Shown: piece after piece, positions 54,622 through 63,575 of the stretch
How positions within the stretch are numbered: position 1 is the stretch's first letter
Layout: every line of letters starts with the position of its first letter
NCBI RefSeq assembly: GCF_002312815.1
Contig: NZ_NKQJ01000003.1
Span: forward strand, 265,674-329,673
From: Agaribacterium haliotis
GTDB lineage: Bacteria; Pseudomonadota; Gammaproteobacteria; Pseudomonadales; Cellvibrionaceae
Direction: 5' to 3'
Length of the DNA stretch: 64,000 nt
The notes under the pieces: generated by a model
The model's input: only the letters and a program-made list of their open reading frames with translations
Database searches by the model: none
What the model was told of the DNA's origin: nothing
Position numbers and translations under genes: made by a program

Positions 54622-55809
54622 ATGCAGAGCGCGCCCGAGCACCCGCTGGAAAAACAGCGCCTTAAACGCCTCGACTACTACGAGGTTATGGACAGCGACG
54701 CAGAAAAAACCTTTGACGAGTTAACCGAGCTAGCCAGCGCAATTTGCGGCACACCGATTTCGTTGATTAGCCTGGTTGACGCAGAGCGCCAGTGGTTTAA
54801 GTCCAAGGTTGGCCTCGATGCCGAGCAAACCCCAAAAAGCATCGCCTTTTGCTCTCACGCGCTTTTGCAGAACGATGTTTTTGAAATTAGCAATGCACTT
54901 GAAGACCAGCGTTTTTTCGACAACCCACTGGTTACCGGCGCGCCCGATATTCGTTTTTACGCAGGCGCCCCGCTAATTGCCCCCGACGGCAGCCCGATAG
55001 GCACCCTCTGCGTTATCGACCGCGAACCCAAAAAACTCGACAGCAACCAACTTAAAGCGCTGACGATTCTCTCCCACCAGGTGATCAGCCAGCTCGAACT
55101 GCGCAAGCACAGCCTGGAACTTAAGCGCAGCAACAAACAGCAGCAAAACATGCTGAGCTCCATCGGCCACGACCTACGCTCGCCGTTTAACGGCATCCTC
55201 GGCCTCGCCCAGCAACTAAATCAAGGCGCAGGGCAAATGAGCCAGGAGCGCATCGTTAAGAGCAGCCATATGATCCTGGATTCGAGCTTGCGTGTTTATC
55301 AGCTGCTCGATGAAATGCTGCAGTGGGCCACGCAGCGGGTCGGCCGCTCCGGCATTATCGTTCAGGAACACTCACTGAAAGCGCTGCTGAACAACAGTTA
55401 CGACCTGCTGCACGAAGCTTTGCAGCTAAAAAGTATTGAATTTCAAAACGATGTGGGCGAATACAACGTTCTGGTAGATGAAACCCTCAGCAAAGCCGTT
55501 ATTCGCAACCTGCTGAACAACGCCATTAAATTCTGCCCAGAGCAGGGCCAAATACAGGTCAGCGCCTACAAAAAAGACAGCTCAGTTGTGCTGCAGGTAT
55601 TTAACAGCGGTGAACACATCAGCGAAGAGAAACAACAGCAGTTGTTTAATAGTCCGGTGGACAGTGCTTTGGGCACCGCTGGTGAAGGCGGCACAGGCCT
55701 CGGTCTAAACTTGTGCAAAGAGTTTATTGAACAACAGGGTGGGGAAATCTGGCTTGAACGCAGCAATGAACAAGGCAATTATTTTTGCGTAAGTTTTCAG
55801 TGCGCGTAA
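54622..55809 (+). CDS. GAF domain sensor histidine kinase
   Basis: A 395-residue cytoplasmic protein. A GAF domain spans residues 20-165 (FDELTELASAICGTPISLISLVD and FYAGAPLIAPDGSPIGTLCVID). HisKA has SIGHDLRSPFNG (His183), and the HATPase has NAIKFCPEQG and GGTGLGLNLCKE. No membrane segment. The partner receiver is not adjacent. It lies about 75 bases after the CBS gene and may be separately transcribed. Confidence 0.93.
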   Translation: MQSAPEHPLEKQRLKRLDYYEVMDSDAEKTFDELTELASAICGTPISLISLVDAERQWFKSKVGLDAEQTPKSIAFCSHALLQNDVFEISNALEDQRFFDNPLVTGAPDIRFYAGAPLIAPDGSPIGTLCVIDREPKKLDSNQLKALTILSHQVISQLELRKHSLELKRSNKQQQNMLSSIGHDLRSPFNGILGLAQQLNQGAGQMSQERIVKSSHMILDSSLRVYQLLDEMLQWATQRVGRSGIIVQEHSLKALLNNSYDLLHEALQLKSIEFQNDVGEYNVLVDETLSKAVIRNLLNNAIKFCPEQGQIQVSAYKKDSSVVLQVFNSGEHISEEKQQQLFNSPVDSALGTAGEGGTGLGLNLCKEFIEQQGGEIWLERSNEQGNYFCVSFQCA

Positions 55810-55814
55810 ACAGA

Positions 55815-55839
55815 GCCCGACATCGCCGGGCCCGTTTTT
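55815..55839 (+). terminator. Terminator after the GAF kinase
   Basis: A short GCCCG/CGGGC stem with a 7-base loop lies 5 bases after the kinase stop and is followed by CCGTTTTTAT. Confidence 0.55.
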
Positions 55840-55863
55840 ATAGTCGAGTACTTAATAAATCAC

Positions 55864-56514
55864 TTAGTGATACAAATCCGCATCGACCGACTTTTCACTG
55901 AATGGAACAATCTCAAAGGCTGGATCAAACTGCACCATTGACGCTGCCAGCTTCTGCAAGACCTCGGCATCACCATCAAGCGACGCCTCACCCGCTTCAA
56001 TCAATTCAGGCAGGCGCGCCTGGCCAAGTAAGATCTTGGTAAAACCGGCCTCACTTACTGTAATGCTTGCCTCCGCATTGGCCACAGGTTTTATGGTTTG
56101 AATATTACTTAGATTGCCATTGGACATTTCTACATAAAAATTATTTTTACCGACAATGGCATTAAAACTAAATGGCGTATCGGCCGCTTTAAGCGAATCA
56201 ACCTGAACGGCAATGTAATCGAGCAACATACCCGGGTCCATTTCTGAGATCACATCGGCAGAGGCCGACTTAGGGGCCCCGGGGCTAACTTTGCCGGTGC
56301 GCAGCTCTTGAGCGCCGGTTAAATAGATATTGCGCCAGCCTGCGCCCTCGGCTTGGTAGCCGAGCTGCTCGTAAGTATCCGCAAGCAGAGCCCGCGCATT
56401 TAGGTTATCTGGCTGTGCCTGAACCAGTTTATTCAGTGCCGTTGCCACAAAGCGGTATTCACCTTTGGCAAAATCTTTTTTAGCGCGCTTTAAAATAGCC
56501 TTCGCGCCGCCCAT
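55864..56514 (-). CDS. C-terminal SCP2-like part of the split alkylsulfatase
   Basis: This 216-residue frame opens at ATG 56514 (MGGAKAILKRAKKDFAKG). It contains the remainder of the dimerisation helices and the sterol-carrier-protein-2-like domain (AVQVDSLKAADTPFSFNAIVG, then ASITVSEAGFTKILLGQ). It has no signal peptide, so if made separately it would stay in the cytoplasm. Confidence 0.75.
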   Translation of the reverse strand: MGGAKAILKRAKKDFAKGEYRFVATALNKLVQAQPDNLNARALLADTYEQLGYQAEGAGWRNIYLTGAQELRTGKVSPGAPKSASADVISEMDPGMLLDYIAVQVDSLKAADTPFSFNAIVGKNNFYVEMSNGNLSNIQTIKPVANAEASITVSEAGFTKILLGQARLPELIEAGEASLDGDAEVLQKLAASMVQFDPAFEIVPFSEKSVDADLYH

Positions 56515-56535
56515 ATATTCAACAAACTTTGCAGA

Positions 56536-57879
56536 CTATTGTTTAATTGGCAGTGGATTTAAATTGCCGGGGTTCATATCAAAATAGCCCAGATACATGT
56601 TGTATACGGCGCGAGCATTGTGTGAGTAAGTGCCGTGGTAACCGTTTGTATGCCAGCTTTTTTGAATGCTCTCGGGCATTACCTCGTAGATTGCATCGCC
56701 TAGGTCTTGCAGCACGTAGCCGTTATTGGCTAGACGCAGTGTTTGGTTGTGGGTAAAACCGTAGGCATCGCGCTGCATTTTCAAGTACTCAACAATTTCT
56801 TTGTTGCCCCAAATCGGCGCCGAATGCGATGCAAACATCGTTTCAACTTCGCCGCCCCAAAGATAAATCATTTCGTTGATTTTTTTCGACCAAAGCAGTG
56901 AGTCCCTAACCTTGGCGCCGCGCAAGGTATAAACATTGTGCATGCCCTGGTAAGTGACCTCTCCGGTCCAAAGTGCTTTCATCGACGGAATATAAGTCAT
57001 CATCTCAGACGGTGCCTCGGTACCGGAAGCATCGAGAAAAATCATCTTCAGGCCATCGATATTTAAGCTTTCAATATCGCCTTTCCAGTTGAGCTCATAA
57101 TTCGGCTTTACATAGGTAATCTCACCGCTAGAAATACCTTTAGCTAACGCGGCATCAACAATGCCGTGCTCGTGGCGGCCGAGCGTTGCGCCGTATTGAT
57201 ATGCGGCGCGGCGAGACATGGCGTTGCCAGCCAAAACATTTTCATCCACGGTTTCTTTAGTGATATTTTTTGAGCCGTATACTTTAACCTTCGGAAATAA
57301 TTCCTGAACAGCGCGCGCGCCGCCAAAGTGATCGGCATGCGAGTGAGAATAAAGCATCGCCGTAATCGGCAGGTCTTTGCCTTCTGGCACATTGGCAAAA
57401 AAGAACTTTAAAGACTGGGCGGCGGCTTCTTTTGTGGTCAAGACATCGTAGACTATCCAGCCGGTTTTGCCGCGAATAAACGACACCGATGCCAAATCTG
57501 TACCGCGAATCTGGTAAATCTTCCCGGGGATTACTTCATAGAGCCCCTGTGCACCCTGATTTAAAACCGCCTGACGCCACAGCGAGGGGTTTACGGTATC
57601 TGGCGCTTTATCGGCACTGCTAAGGTCTATAAACGAAAAACTGTTGCGAATAATATTCCCGGTTTCATCATCAAACTCGGCAATCAAACCAAGCTTATCA
57701 TTTTCAAAAGCCCTGACATCGGCGAAGTTGAGTGTTTTGGCAAATTCCGCATTGGCTTTGATGGTCTCAGCCGTTGCCGGCTTACCACCGGCATCACTTA
57801 AATTAAGCGCATGCTCATCGGCAAGCGCAAACGACGAGGCCAGAAATAGGCAAGCTAAAACGTTGTTCGGGACTTTCAT
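56536..57879 (-). CDS. N-terminal part of the split alkylsulfatase
   Basis: This 447-residue frame has a signal peptide ending at ALADE and holds the catalytic metallo-beta-lactamase domain with SHSHADHFGGARAV (binuclear zinc ligands), followed by the dimerisation region ending WHTNGYHGTYSHNARAVYNMYLGYFD and then the amber codon. The zinc site is intact, so a truncated enzyme could retain metal binding but would lack the SCP2-like domain that in known SdsA covers the substrate pocket. Confidence 0.8.
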   Translation of the reverse strand: MKVPNNVLACLFLASSFALADEHALNLSDAGGKPATAETIKANAEFAKTLNFADVRAFENDKLGLIAEFDDETGNIIRNSFSFIDLSSADKAPDTVNPSLWRQAVLNQGAQGLYEVIPGKIYQIRGTDLASVSFIRGKTGWIVYDVLTTKEAAAQSLKFFFANVPEGKDLPITAMLYSHSHADHFGGARAVQELFPKVKVYGSKNITKETVDENVLAGNAMSRRAAYQYGATLGRHEHGIVDAALAKGISSGEITYVKPNYELNWKGDIESLNIDGLKMIFLDASGTEAPSEMMTYIPSMKALWTGEVTYQGMHNVYTLRGAKVRDSLLWSKKINEMIYLWGGEVETMFASHSAPIWGNKEIVEYLKMQRDAYGFTHNQTLRLANNGYVLQDLGDAIYEVMPESIQKSWHTNGYHGTYSHNARAVYNMYLGYFDMNPGNLNPLPIKQ

Positions 57880-58029
57880 AGTCGATTTATCCTAAAAACA
57901 AAAAATGATATACAGAGCCACAGTAAACAGAGAAACACAGCTACATAGTTGCCGGGCTTTCACTATATTTTCACTGAAGCAAACATTCACTATAGCGAAC
58001 TGGCTCAGCAATTAAGTTGCAGCTTAGCT

Positions 58030-58926
58030 TTACGCTAAACGCGAACCAATAGATTGGCTAATATGCTCAACAAAACGCTGCACTTTGGGGATTTTCAGGC
58101 GATTTTTTGGGTAGAGTGCGTACAGTTCAATAGGCTCAAGCCGCCAGTCAACAAATACCCGCTGTAACTCCCCCCGCGCCAAAGCCTCTGTGGCCATATA
58201 GTCCGGCAACACAGCAATGCCAAGGCCACTTAGAGCCGCGTGCTTGATGACCGAAAAATCATCGACGTGCATACGAGGCTGTATCTTTAAACGCCGTTCC
58301 GACTTGGCTTTATGCAAGCGCAGTTCACGGCCCTCGCTCATACGACTCATATATAAAAAATCACACCCGCAGAGCTCTTCGAGTTTGACAAGTTTGGCGT
58401 TGCTCGAAAGCCATGTAGGGCTTGCAAATAAACTGCGCTGAATCGTGCCCAAACGCTTGGCCAACAGGCGAGAATCGTCGAGCTGACCAACCCGGATCAA
58501 CAAGTCATAACCGCCCTCGATCAGATCGACACGCTCGTTGATCAGTTTTAGCTCCAGCTGAAGCTCAGGGTAAGCGGCCAAAAACTCGGGCAGCACCGGA
58601 CTCAGCAGCTGCTGGCCTACGCCCACAGAAGCCCCTATTTTTAGCGGGCCTTTTATTTGATGTGTTAACTGTTCAAGCGAGACCTCGGCCAGGCTGAGCT
58701 CCTCTTGTATACGCTTGCAGTGCGCAAGGTATTTACGCCCGGCCTCGGTTAAATGCTGCGAGCGGGTTGAGCGCTCGAGCAACACCACACCCAGCTCGCG
58801 CTCAAGCTTGCTGACTTTGCGACTGACATTGGCTTTGGGCATGCCGAGCTTGTCGGCGGCGCGGGTAAAACTTGCGCTCTCAACCACCGCTAAGAACACC
58901 ATCATATCGTTTAAATCTTGCAGCAC
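58030..58926 (-). CDS. LysR-family transcriptional regulator
   Basis: From GTG 58926 (LQDLNDMMVFLAVVESASF), with AAAGGCGG upstream, it has 298 residues. The winged helix-turn-helix is FTRAADKLGMPKANVSRKVSKLERELG, followed by the substrate-binding domain (PLKIGASVGVGQQLLSPVLPEFLAAYPELQLEL). Family subgroup members control oxidoreductases or pirin genes. It is divergent from the pirin gene by about 143 bases, so it probably regulates that gene. Confidence 0.92.
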   Translation of the reverse strand: MLQDLNDMMVFLAVVESASFTRAADKLGMPKANVSRKVSKLERELGVVLLERSTRSQHLTEAGRKYLAHCKRIQEELSLAEVSLEQLTHQIKGPLKIGASVGVGQQLLSPVLPEFLAAYPELQLELKLINERVDLIEGGYDLLIRVGQLDDSRLLAKRLGTIQRSLFASPTWLSSNAKLVKLEELCGCDFLYMSRMSEGRELRLHKAKSERRLKIQPRMHVDDFSVIKHAALSGLGIAVLPDYMATEALARGELQRVFVDWRLEPIELYALYPKNRLKIPKVQRFVEHISQSIGSRLA

Positions 58927-59069
58927 AGCAACCGCCTTTGTTGTTATTAATGGAATTATATTAACCACATATCAGGATTTATTAAACAAAGACCTGAGCC
59001 TACTATGTAGTCATCGATTCGCTGCAGCCACACAACAACAAGCAGCAACACACAACAATGGAGGCACCC

Positions 59070-59768
59070 ATGCAAATTTTACAAAGAGACAGCCTGCCCC
59101 TCGGTGGATTTGCAGGTTTAAAAGAACACCGTATCGTCACCGACAGCCGCGTATTTGGCGCGCGCAAGAACCCACAGGCCTCTGAAGGCCTCGGCAACTT
59201 TGTCTACCTCGCCGACGCCCGCTTTCAGCCCCACGGTGAAACCGGCATGCACCCACACAAAGAGATAGACGTGATTTCGGTCATGGTCGAAGGCCGCGTC
59301 AGCCACGAGGGCTCGCTCGAACACGGTACCAGCCTGGAACAGGGGCACGTGCAAGCCCAGCGCGCCGGCGGAGAAGGTTTTGCCCACAACGAAATCAACC
59401 CCGACAGCAGCCGCAACCGCATGATCCAGCTGTGGGTTGTACCGGAAGAAAGCGGTCGCCCGGCCGGCTACCACTACTACAAACCGCAAAACCAGGGCAA
59501 AACACGTATCTATGGCGGCGACAAACAGCAACAACACAGCTTCGACAGCCACACCCTGATCGACATCGTGCGCCTGAAGCAGGGCCAAAGCATCGACATA
59601 GACGGCGACAGCCTGCACTACATTACCGCCGGCAAAGCCGAATTCAGCGAAAGCGGCCAGAGCCAACAGGCCGGAGACGGCAGCCTGGTGCGCGCCAATA
59701 AGGTCAGCATTACCGCGTTAAGCGACTGTGAACTGATCTCGGTAACACTGATGCAAGAGCAAGGCTAA
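59070..59768 (+). CDS. Pirin family protein
   Basis: A 232-residue bicupin protein. From ATG 59070, with GGAGG seven bases upstream, chosen over the ATG at 59058. The metal-binding N-terminal cupin carries GMHPHKEIDVISVMVEGRVSHEGSL, followed by FAHNEIN. Some pirins are quercetin dioxygenases, others regulators of pyruvate dehydrogenase; the role here is unknown. Downstream lies a small membrane protein gene. Confidence 0.93.
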   Translation: MQILQRDSLPLGGFAGLKEHRIVTDSRVFGARKNPQASEGLGNFVYLADARFQPHGETGMHPHKEIDVISVMVEGRVSHEGSLEHGTSLEQGHVQAQRAGGEGFAHNEINPDSSRNRMIQLWVVPEESGRPAGYHYYKPQNQGKTRIYGGDKQQQHSFDSHTLIDIVRLKQGQSIDIDGDSLHYITAGKAEFSESGQSQQAGDGSLVRANKVSITALSDCELISVTLMQEQG

Positions 59769-59791
59769 AACCAAGCAAGGCAAAGAAAACA

Positions 59792-60058
59792 ATGAAACAA
59801 CTCAGCAAACAACACCGAAAACAACACCGCAAACAGCGCCATCTCGGCGCTTTGTTCACCTTTGTTGCGCTGGTGCCGCTGGTTTATTTTATTCCCGAGT
59901 TTATCCAGCCACTGCTGCCAGATAACAAGCTGCTGCAAACCACTGCCGCCGTGGCCATTATCGTGCCGCTGATTGTTTATATTATTCAGCCCCTGGGCAT
60001 GCCCTGGCTTTTGAAGCTCGGCGACAAACTCAGCAAAAACAAGCAGGCCGAGCGCTAA
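59792..60058 (+). CDS. Small two-helix membrane protein
   Basis: An 88-residue protein: a basic N-terminus (KQHRKQHRKQRH), two hydrophobic helices (LGALFTFVALVPLVYFI and TAAVAIIVPLIVYII), and a basic tail. No family recognised. It starts 23 bases after the pirin stop and is probably co-transcribed. Confidence 0.7.
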   Translation: MKQLSKQHRKQHRKQRHLGALFTFVALVPLVYFIPEFIQPLLPDNKLLQTTAAVAIIVPLIVYIIQPLGMPWLLKLGDKLSKNKQAER

Positions 60059-60065
60059 GCTCCAC

Positions 60066-60094
60066 TTGGCCTGCGAGGAGCGAGCAAGTATACT
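60066..60094 (+). promoter_or_regulatory. Candidate sigma-70 promoter of ssrA
   Basis: TTGGCC (60066-60071), a 17-base spacer, then TATACT (60089-60094). The predicted start near 60101 is about 60 bases before the mature tmRNA 5' end, which would require processing of a leader by RNase P. Confidence 0.5.
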
Positions 60095-60163
60095 GTGCGG
60101 CTGGACTGGCCACGGGGCAAACAATCGCCCCGCCACATACGCCCAGCGTATTGAACGGCCACT

Positions 60164-60518
60164 GGGGGCGATTAGGATTCGACGCCGGTAACGAGGTCCG
60201 AGGTGCATGTGGTGATGACAGCGAATCACCTTAATACAAGCTGTACTTGTTATAGTCGCAAACGACGATAACTACGCTCTAGCGGCTTAAGCCCGCTAGC
60301 GGTTAACTACAAGGTGCCTGTACCGCGTAGATAACTGTCAATCAGAACAGGATCGTCCAAGAGTATGTTTGTGGCTGGCGGACTAAACCTTAAACAAACT
60401 CGCTTCTTGCGTCCTGCCCGTTGGGCTGCACTGAGTTAAATTAATTAACGGACCTAAACATGTAGAGCCGAAGAAGTAGTGCTGACGGACGGGGGTTCAA
60501 ATCCCCCCGCCTCCACCA
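60164..60518 (+). ncRNA. ssrA: Transfer-messenger RNA
   Basis: tmRNA rescues stalled ribosomes and tags the unfinished protein. The 5' end GGGGGCGATTAGGATTCGACG and the 3' end GGTTCAAATCCCCCCGCCTCCACCA form the tRNA-like part: GGGGGCG pairs with CGCCTCC to make a 7-bp acceptor stem, the T-arm has TTCAAAT, and CCA is encoded. Length is 355 bases. The resume frame GCAAACGACGATAACTACGC... begins after the pseudoknot region. The 3' end is a known tyrosine-integrase attachment site, and island genes follow directly. Confidence 0.97.
60258..60290 (+). other. tmRNA tag-peptide reading frame
   Basis: GCA AAC GAC GAT AAC TAC GCT CTA GCG GCT TAA encodes ANDDNYALAA. The ALAA ending is recognised by ClpXP and ClpAP, and the AN(D)DN start is typical of gammaproteobacterial tags. 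Confidence 0.95.
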
Positions 60519-60523
60519 AATAT

Positions 60524-60567
60524 AAGCGTATAAGTTATTGAATTTGCATTAACTTATACGCTTTTTT
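60524..60567 (+). terminator. Terminator after ssrA
   Basis: A 14-bp perfect stem AAGCGTATAAGTTA/TAACTTATACGCTT, its arms separated by 12 bases, ending in TTTTTT. It starts 6 bases beyond the encoded CCA and lies on the island side of the presumed attachment site. Confidence 0.9.
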
Positions 60568-60641
60568 ATTATCACAAGCATAGAATTGTCCAATTAGTGT
60601 CCACATAGCAACTCCCTATTTCGAGCCTAGGAAAAGCGATC

Positions 60642-61694
60642 ATGGCAGGATCTAAAACAAAAAAAACAATAGAAATCACCTCTGAGCTGAAGAAGCTTGC
60701 TGAAGAGCAAATCAAGAAACAGCAAAAAGAAACAAAGTATGACTTAAGGGACTTCACGATCGACTATATCGTTAGTCAATTTAATGAAGGACTTTTTTTC
60801 ATTCCCGAGTATCAAAGAGAGTTCATTTGGCTCGACCAACATCGAATCAACTTCATTGAGTCAATACTTCTAGGGCTACCAATTCCTATGATGTTTGTCG
60901 CTGATCTCGAAGATGGACGATTAGAAATCGTTGACGGAGCTCAACGCATACAAACTCTTGAGCAATTTACTAATGACGATTTAGTGCTTAAAGAATTAAA
61001 ACTCCTTCCTGCCTTAAATGGATTTAAGTATTCTGACCTACCCACTGCCCAACAGCGAAAATTTGCAACGAAAGCACTTCGCCTAATTGTGCTTGAGGAC
61101 TCAACATCCTTAGGACGGAGGCAGGAAATATTTAACCGAATTAATACTGGCGCGGTTAAGGCCAAACCGAGCGAGGTACGTAGGGGATCCTATGAAAGCC
61201 CTTTGATGAAGCTCGTCATTAAATGCTCAAAAGACAAGCAATTCGAAAAGCTTTGCCCAATGAGCTCAGCGCTGGAAAACAGAAGGGAAAGAGAAGAGTT
61301 AGTCTTAAGGTTTTTTGCATACTCTGATAGGTATAAGCAATTCCGACACGATGTACAGAAGTTTTTAGATAAGTACATTGAGGACAACAAATCGTCTATC
61401 GACGTTAAGGCCAAAGAACAGGAGTTCAAAACCATGCTTCAATTTGTCTCCAGGTACTTCAGTAGCGGCTTTGCCAAGACCCCTTCAGCCAAGTCAACAC
61501 CGAGAGTACGATTTGAAGCAATTTCCGTAGGAGTTAACCTCGCCCTTAGGAATGATCCCAACCTAATACCAGGGCCAATGTCTTGGCTTGAATCTCCTGA
61601 GTTTTTTAGCCACGTCACCACTCACGCGAGCAATTCACGACCAAAGCTAACGGGCCGCGTCGAATTTGTACGTGATCATCTCCTAGGGAAATAA
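60642..61694 (+). CDS. DUF262 protein, candidate defence component
   Basis: A 350-residue protein with a DUF262 (ParB-like nuclease-fold) domain. PEYQREFIW matches the family's P.YQR.(Y/F).W start, VDGAQRIQTL is a variant of the usual DGQQR motif (Ala instead of Gln at position three), and IFNRINTGAVKAKPSEVR is the helical signature. No DUF1524/HNH domain follows, unlike GmrSD. Related domains occur in modified-DNA-targeting systems. Start ATG 60642 with AGGAAAA upstream. One base separates it from the HEPN gene. Confidence 0.87.
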   Translation: MAGSKTKKTIEITSELKKLAEEQIKKQQKETKYDLRDFTIDYIVSQFNEGLFFIPEYQREFIWLDQHRINFIESILLGLPIPMMFVADLEDGRLEIVDGAQRIQTLEQFTNDDLVLKELKLLPALNGFKYSDLPTAQQRKFATKALRLIVLEDSTSLGRRQEIFNRINTGAVKAKPSEVRRGSYESPLMKLVIKCSKDKQFEKLCPMSSALENRREREELVLRFFAYSDRYKQFRHDVQKFLDKYIEDNKSSIDVKAKEQEFKTMLQFVSRYFSSGFAKTPSAKSTPRVRFEAISVGVNLALRNDPNLIPGPMSWLESPEFFSHVTTHASNSRPKLTGRVEFVRDHLLGK

Positions 61695-61695
61695 G

Positions 61696-62394
61696 ATGGA
61701 TCACATCGTTGAAGACTTCAATCAAAGAGTCTCAGAGATTGACTCTTATTTAAAGGTGATAGCGCTCCTTTCTGAAAACTGCACAAGAGTTGTAAAGACC
61801 GGTCAACTCCGGAGACGAGAGCGACAAGTTGATAGAGAAGCGCTAAAAGTTATGCGCGCCACAGTAATGCTAATGCTTTACAACCTCGTAGAGTCAAGTA
61901 TTCGATCCTCATTTTCTTTCCTTTATGAAGAAATAAACAGCAGCGAAAAAACCCTAGAAGATGTGACAACAAAAATTCAAAACGAATGGATAAAACAACA
62001 ATTTGTTAATGTTGAACCCATCTCGTCAAACCAAGTCACCTACCGAGATTTAACATTCAAAATAATCAACGAGGTACTTAGAAATGAAGCATTACACTTT
62101 GACCCAGAAAAGCTTCCGATCAGCGGCAATATAGACGCCAGACAAGTTAGAAAACTCGCAGAAAGGCACAATATTCACAACCCTATTCACTACAAAGCTA
62201 GAGAAGGCGCGGAGCTTTTAACAGTTAAAAACCAAAGAAACTCGCTATCACACGGCAATTCTACATTCACCGAGGTCGGAAACATGTACACCGTAGATGA
62301 CTTGCAAAGAATAAAAAAGCAAGTCGTAACATACCTAAAAAGTACTTTGAAAAATATAAATCGATACGCCGACAAAACTCAGTATGCCAAATAA
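61696..62394 (+). CDS. HEPN-domain protein (MAE_28990/MAE_18760-like), candidate RNase
   Basis: A 232-residue protein made of a helical HEPN domain with the catalytic R-x4-H pattern in QRNSLSHGN. The N-terminal half has VMLMLYNLVESSIRSSFSF, as in the MAE_28990/MAE_18760 HEPN-like family. Such proteins act as RNases in toxin and abortive defence modules. It overlaps the methyltransferase gene by 11 bases, so the three are translated together. Confidence 0.82.
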   Translation: MDHIVEDFNQRVSEIDSYLKVIALLSENCTRVVKTGQLRRRERQVDREALKVMRATVMLMLYNLVESSIRSSFSFLYEEINSSEKTLEDVTTKIQNEWIKQQFVNVEPISSNQVTYRDLTFKIINEVLRNEALHFDPEKLPISGNIDARQVRKLAERHNIHNPIHYKAREGAELLTVKNQRNSLSHGNSTFTEVGNMYTVDDLQRIKKQVVTYLKSTLKNINRYADKTQYAK

Positions 62395-63529
62395 AATTCA
62401 ACTCAATCAATCACACGTCATTGATTGGTTACGTAGCGCAGAATCGCCGAGTGTGACGCACCCTAAATCTGCGATCACATTAGTTGACCTCTTCTCGGGC
62501 TGCGGAGGCATGACTTTAGGCGCAGTAAAAGCTGCTCACGAACAAAACATCCAAGTAAAAATAAACTTGGCAATTGACTTTAATGCTGCCGCACTTGAAA
62601 CCTACACAAAAAACTTTAGCAACTACAACCCTAATGCAATAAACACTGACATTTTGGAGTATTTCCCCCAAGACCTTAATATCAAACTAACCAAAATTGA
62701 AAAAGGCTTATCCAAAAGCATCGGTAAAGTTGACATATTGCTGGCGGGACCTCCCTGCCAAGGCCATTCAGACCTAAATAACTCCACTCGCCGAAATGAC
62801 CCTAGAAATAAGCTCTACTTATCAACTTTACGAGCAATTAAGTCGCTAGAACCTAAACTGGCCATTATTGAAAATGTTCCTACAGTCGTTCACTCCCAGG
62901 AGAAAGTGACACAAAAAGCCACTTCATACCTATCGAATCTAGGGTACTCTGTCAAAGAACTCACCATTGACTTTCAGACATTATCTGTCCCCCAAACCAG
63001 AAGGCGTCATGTAATTATTGCAAAGAAAAGTGACGCCCCCAGAACACCAATAAACCTTGAAGCATCCAACGAAAAGCCAACTCTTCAGCTAGGAGACTTC
63101 ATAAAAGACTTGGAAGATATACAAAGCAACAAAATCGAGTTTCGCTCGGGCAATTTGTCAGCTGAGAACATCAGAAGAATGAATTATTTGTTTGACAACA
63201 ATTTGTACAACTTGCCCGACGAGCAAAGACCTCCATGCCACAGAAATAAAGCCCACTCATATAACTCCATATACGGAAGACTCTACTGGGATAAGCCAGC
63301 TCAAACAATTACTTCAGGGTTTGGATCCATGGGGCAAGGGAGATATATTCATCCGCGAAAAAAAAGGACAATCAACCCAAGAGAAGCAGCACGAATTCAA
63401 GGATTTCCCGATTACTTCTCATTCGATCACATTACCAAGGTTACTGAACTAAGAAAAATGATCGCCAATGCTGTCCCACCTCAATTGACATACTGCATAA
63501 CAAAACTATTTCTACAAGGAGAGATCTAA
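62384..63529 (+). CDS. DNA (cytosine-5-)-methyltransferase
   Basis: A 381-residue C5 methyltransferase with motif I LFSGCGGMTLG, motif IV AGPPCQGHSD with the catalytic cysteine, motif VI IIENVP, motif VIII QTRRRHVIIA, and the C-terminal motifs IX-X AQTITSGFGSMGQGRYIHP and RIQGFPDYF. The target-recognition region between VIII and IX gives sequence specificity, which cannot be read from the sequence. No restriction enzyme is next to it; the DUF262 and HEPN proteins are the only candidate effectors. Confidence 0.95.
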   Translation: MPNKIQLNQSHVIDWLRSAESPSVTHPKSAITLVDLFSGCGGMTLGAVKAAHEQNIQVKINLAIDFNAAALETYTKNFSNYNPNAINTDILEYFPQDLNIKLTKIEKGLSKSIGKVDILLAGPPCQGHSDLNNSTRRNDPRNKLYLSTLRAIKSLEPKLAIIENVPTVVHSQEKVTQKATSYLSNLGYSVKELTIDFQTLSVPQTRRRHVIIAKKSDAPRTPINLEASNEKPTLQLGDFIKDLEDIQSNKIEFRSGNLSAENIRRMNYLFDNNLYNLPDEQRPPCHRNKAHSYNSIYGRLYWDKPAQTITSGFGSMGQGRYIHPRKKRTINPREAARIQGFPDYFSFDHITKVTELRKMIANAVPPQLTYCITKLFLQGEI

Positions 63530-63575
63530 CGAAACTTAAATGTTCTGAACGTCAGAACCAACTACCCCCTCTAAA

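Larger units (their letters stand above)
55864..57879 (-). pseudogene. Linear alkylsulfatase (SdsA type) split by one in-frame amber codon
   Basis: Two frames on the minus strand (57879 down to 56536, and 56514 down to 55864) lie in the same reading frame and are separated only by a TAG at 56536-56538. Reading across it gives LPIKQ*SAKFVEYMGGAK, which fits the family's continuous sequence. The joined protein of about 671 residues has the expected three parts: a metallo-beta-lactamase domain (HSHADHFGGA), a dimerisation domain, and a C-terminal SCP2-like domain. The family hydrolyses alkyl sulfates. A signal peptide is present. The defect could be a true null mutation, a suppressible or readthrough codon, or a sequencing error. 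Confidence 0.85.

Noticed and set aside
60490..60518. tRNA-like T-arm and CCA end
   Set aside because: Part of tmRNA rather than a separate tRNA gene.
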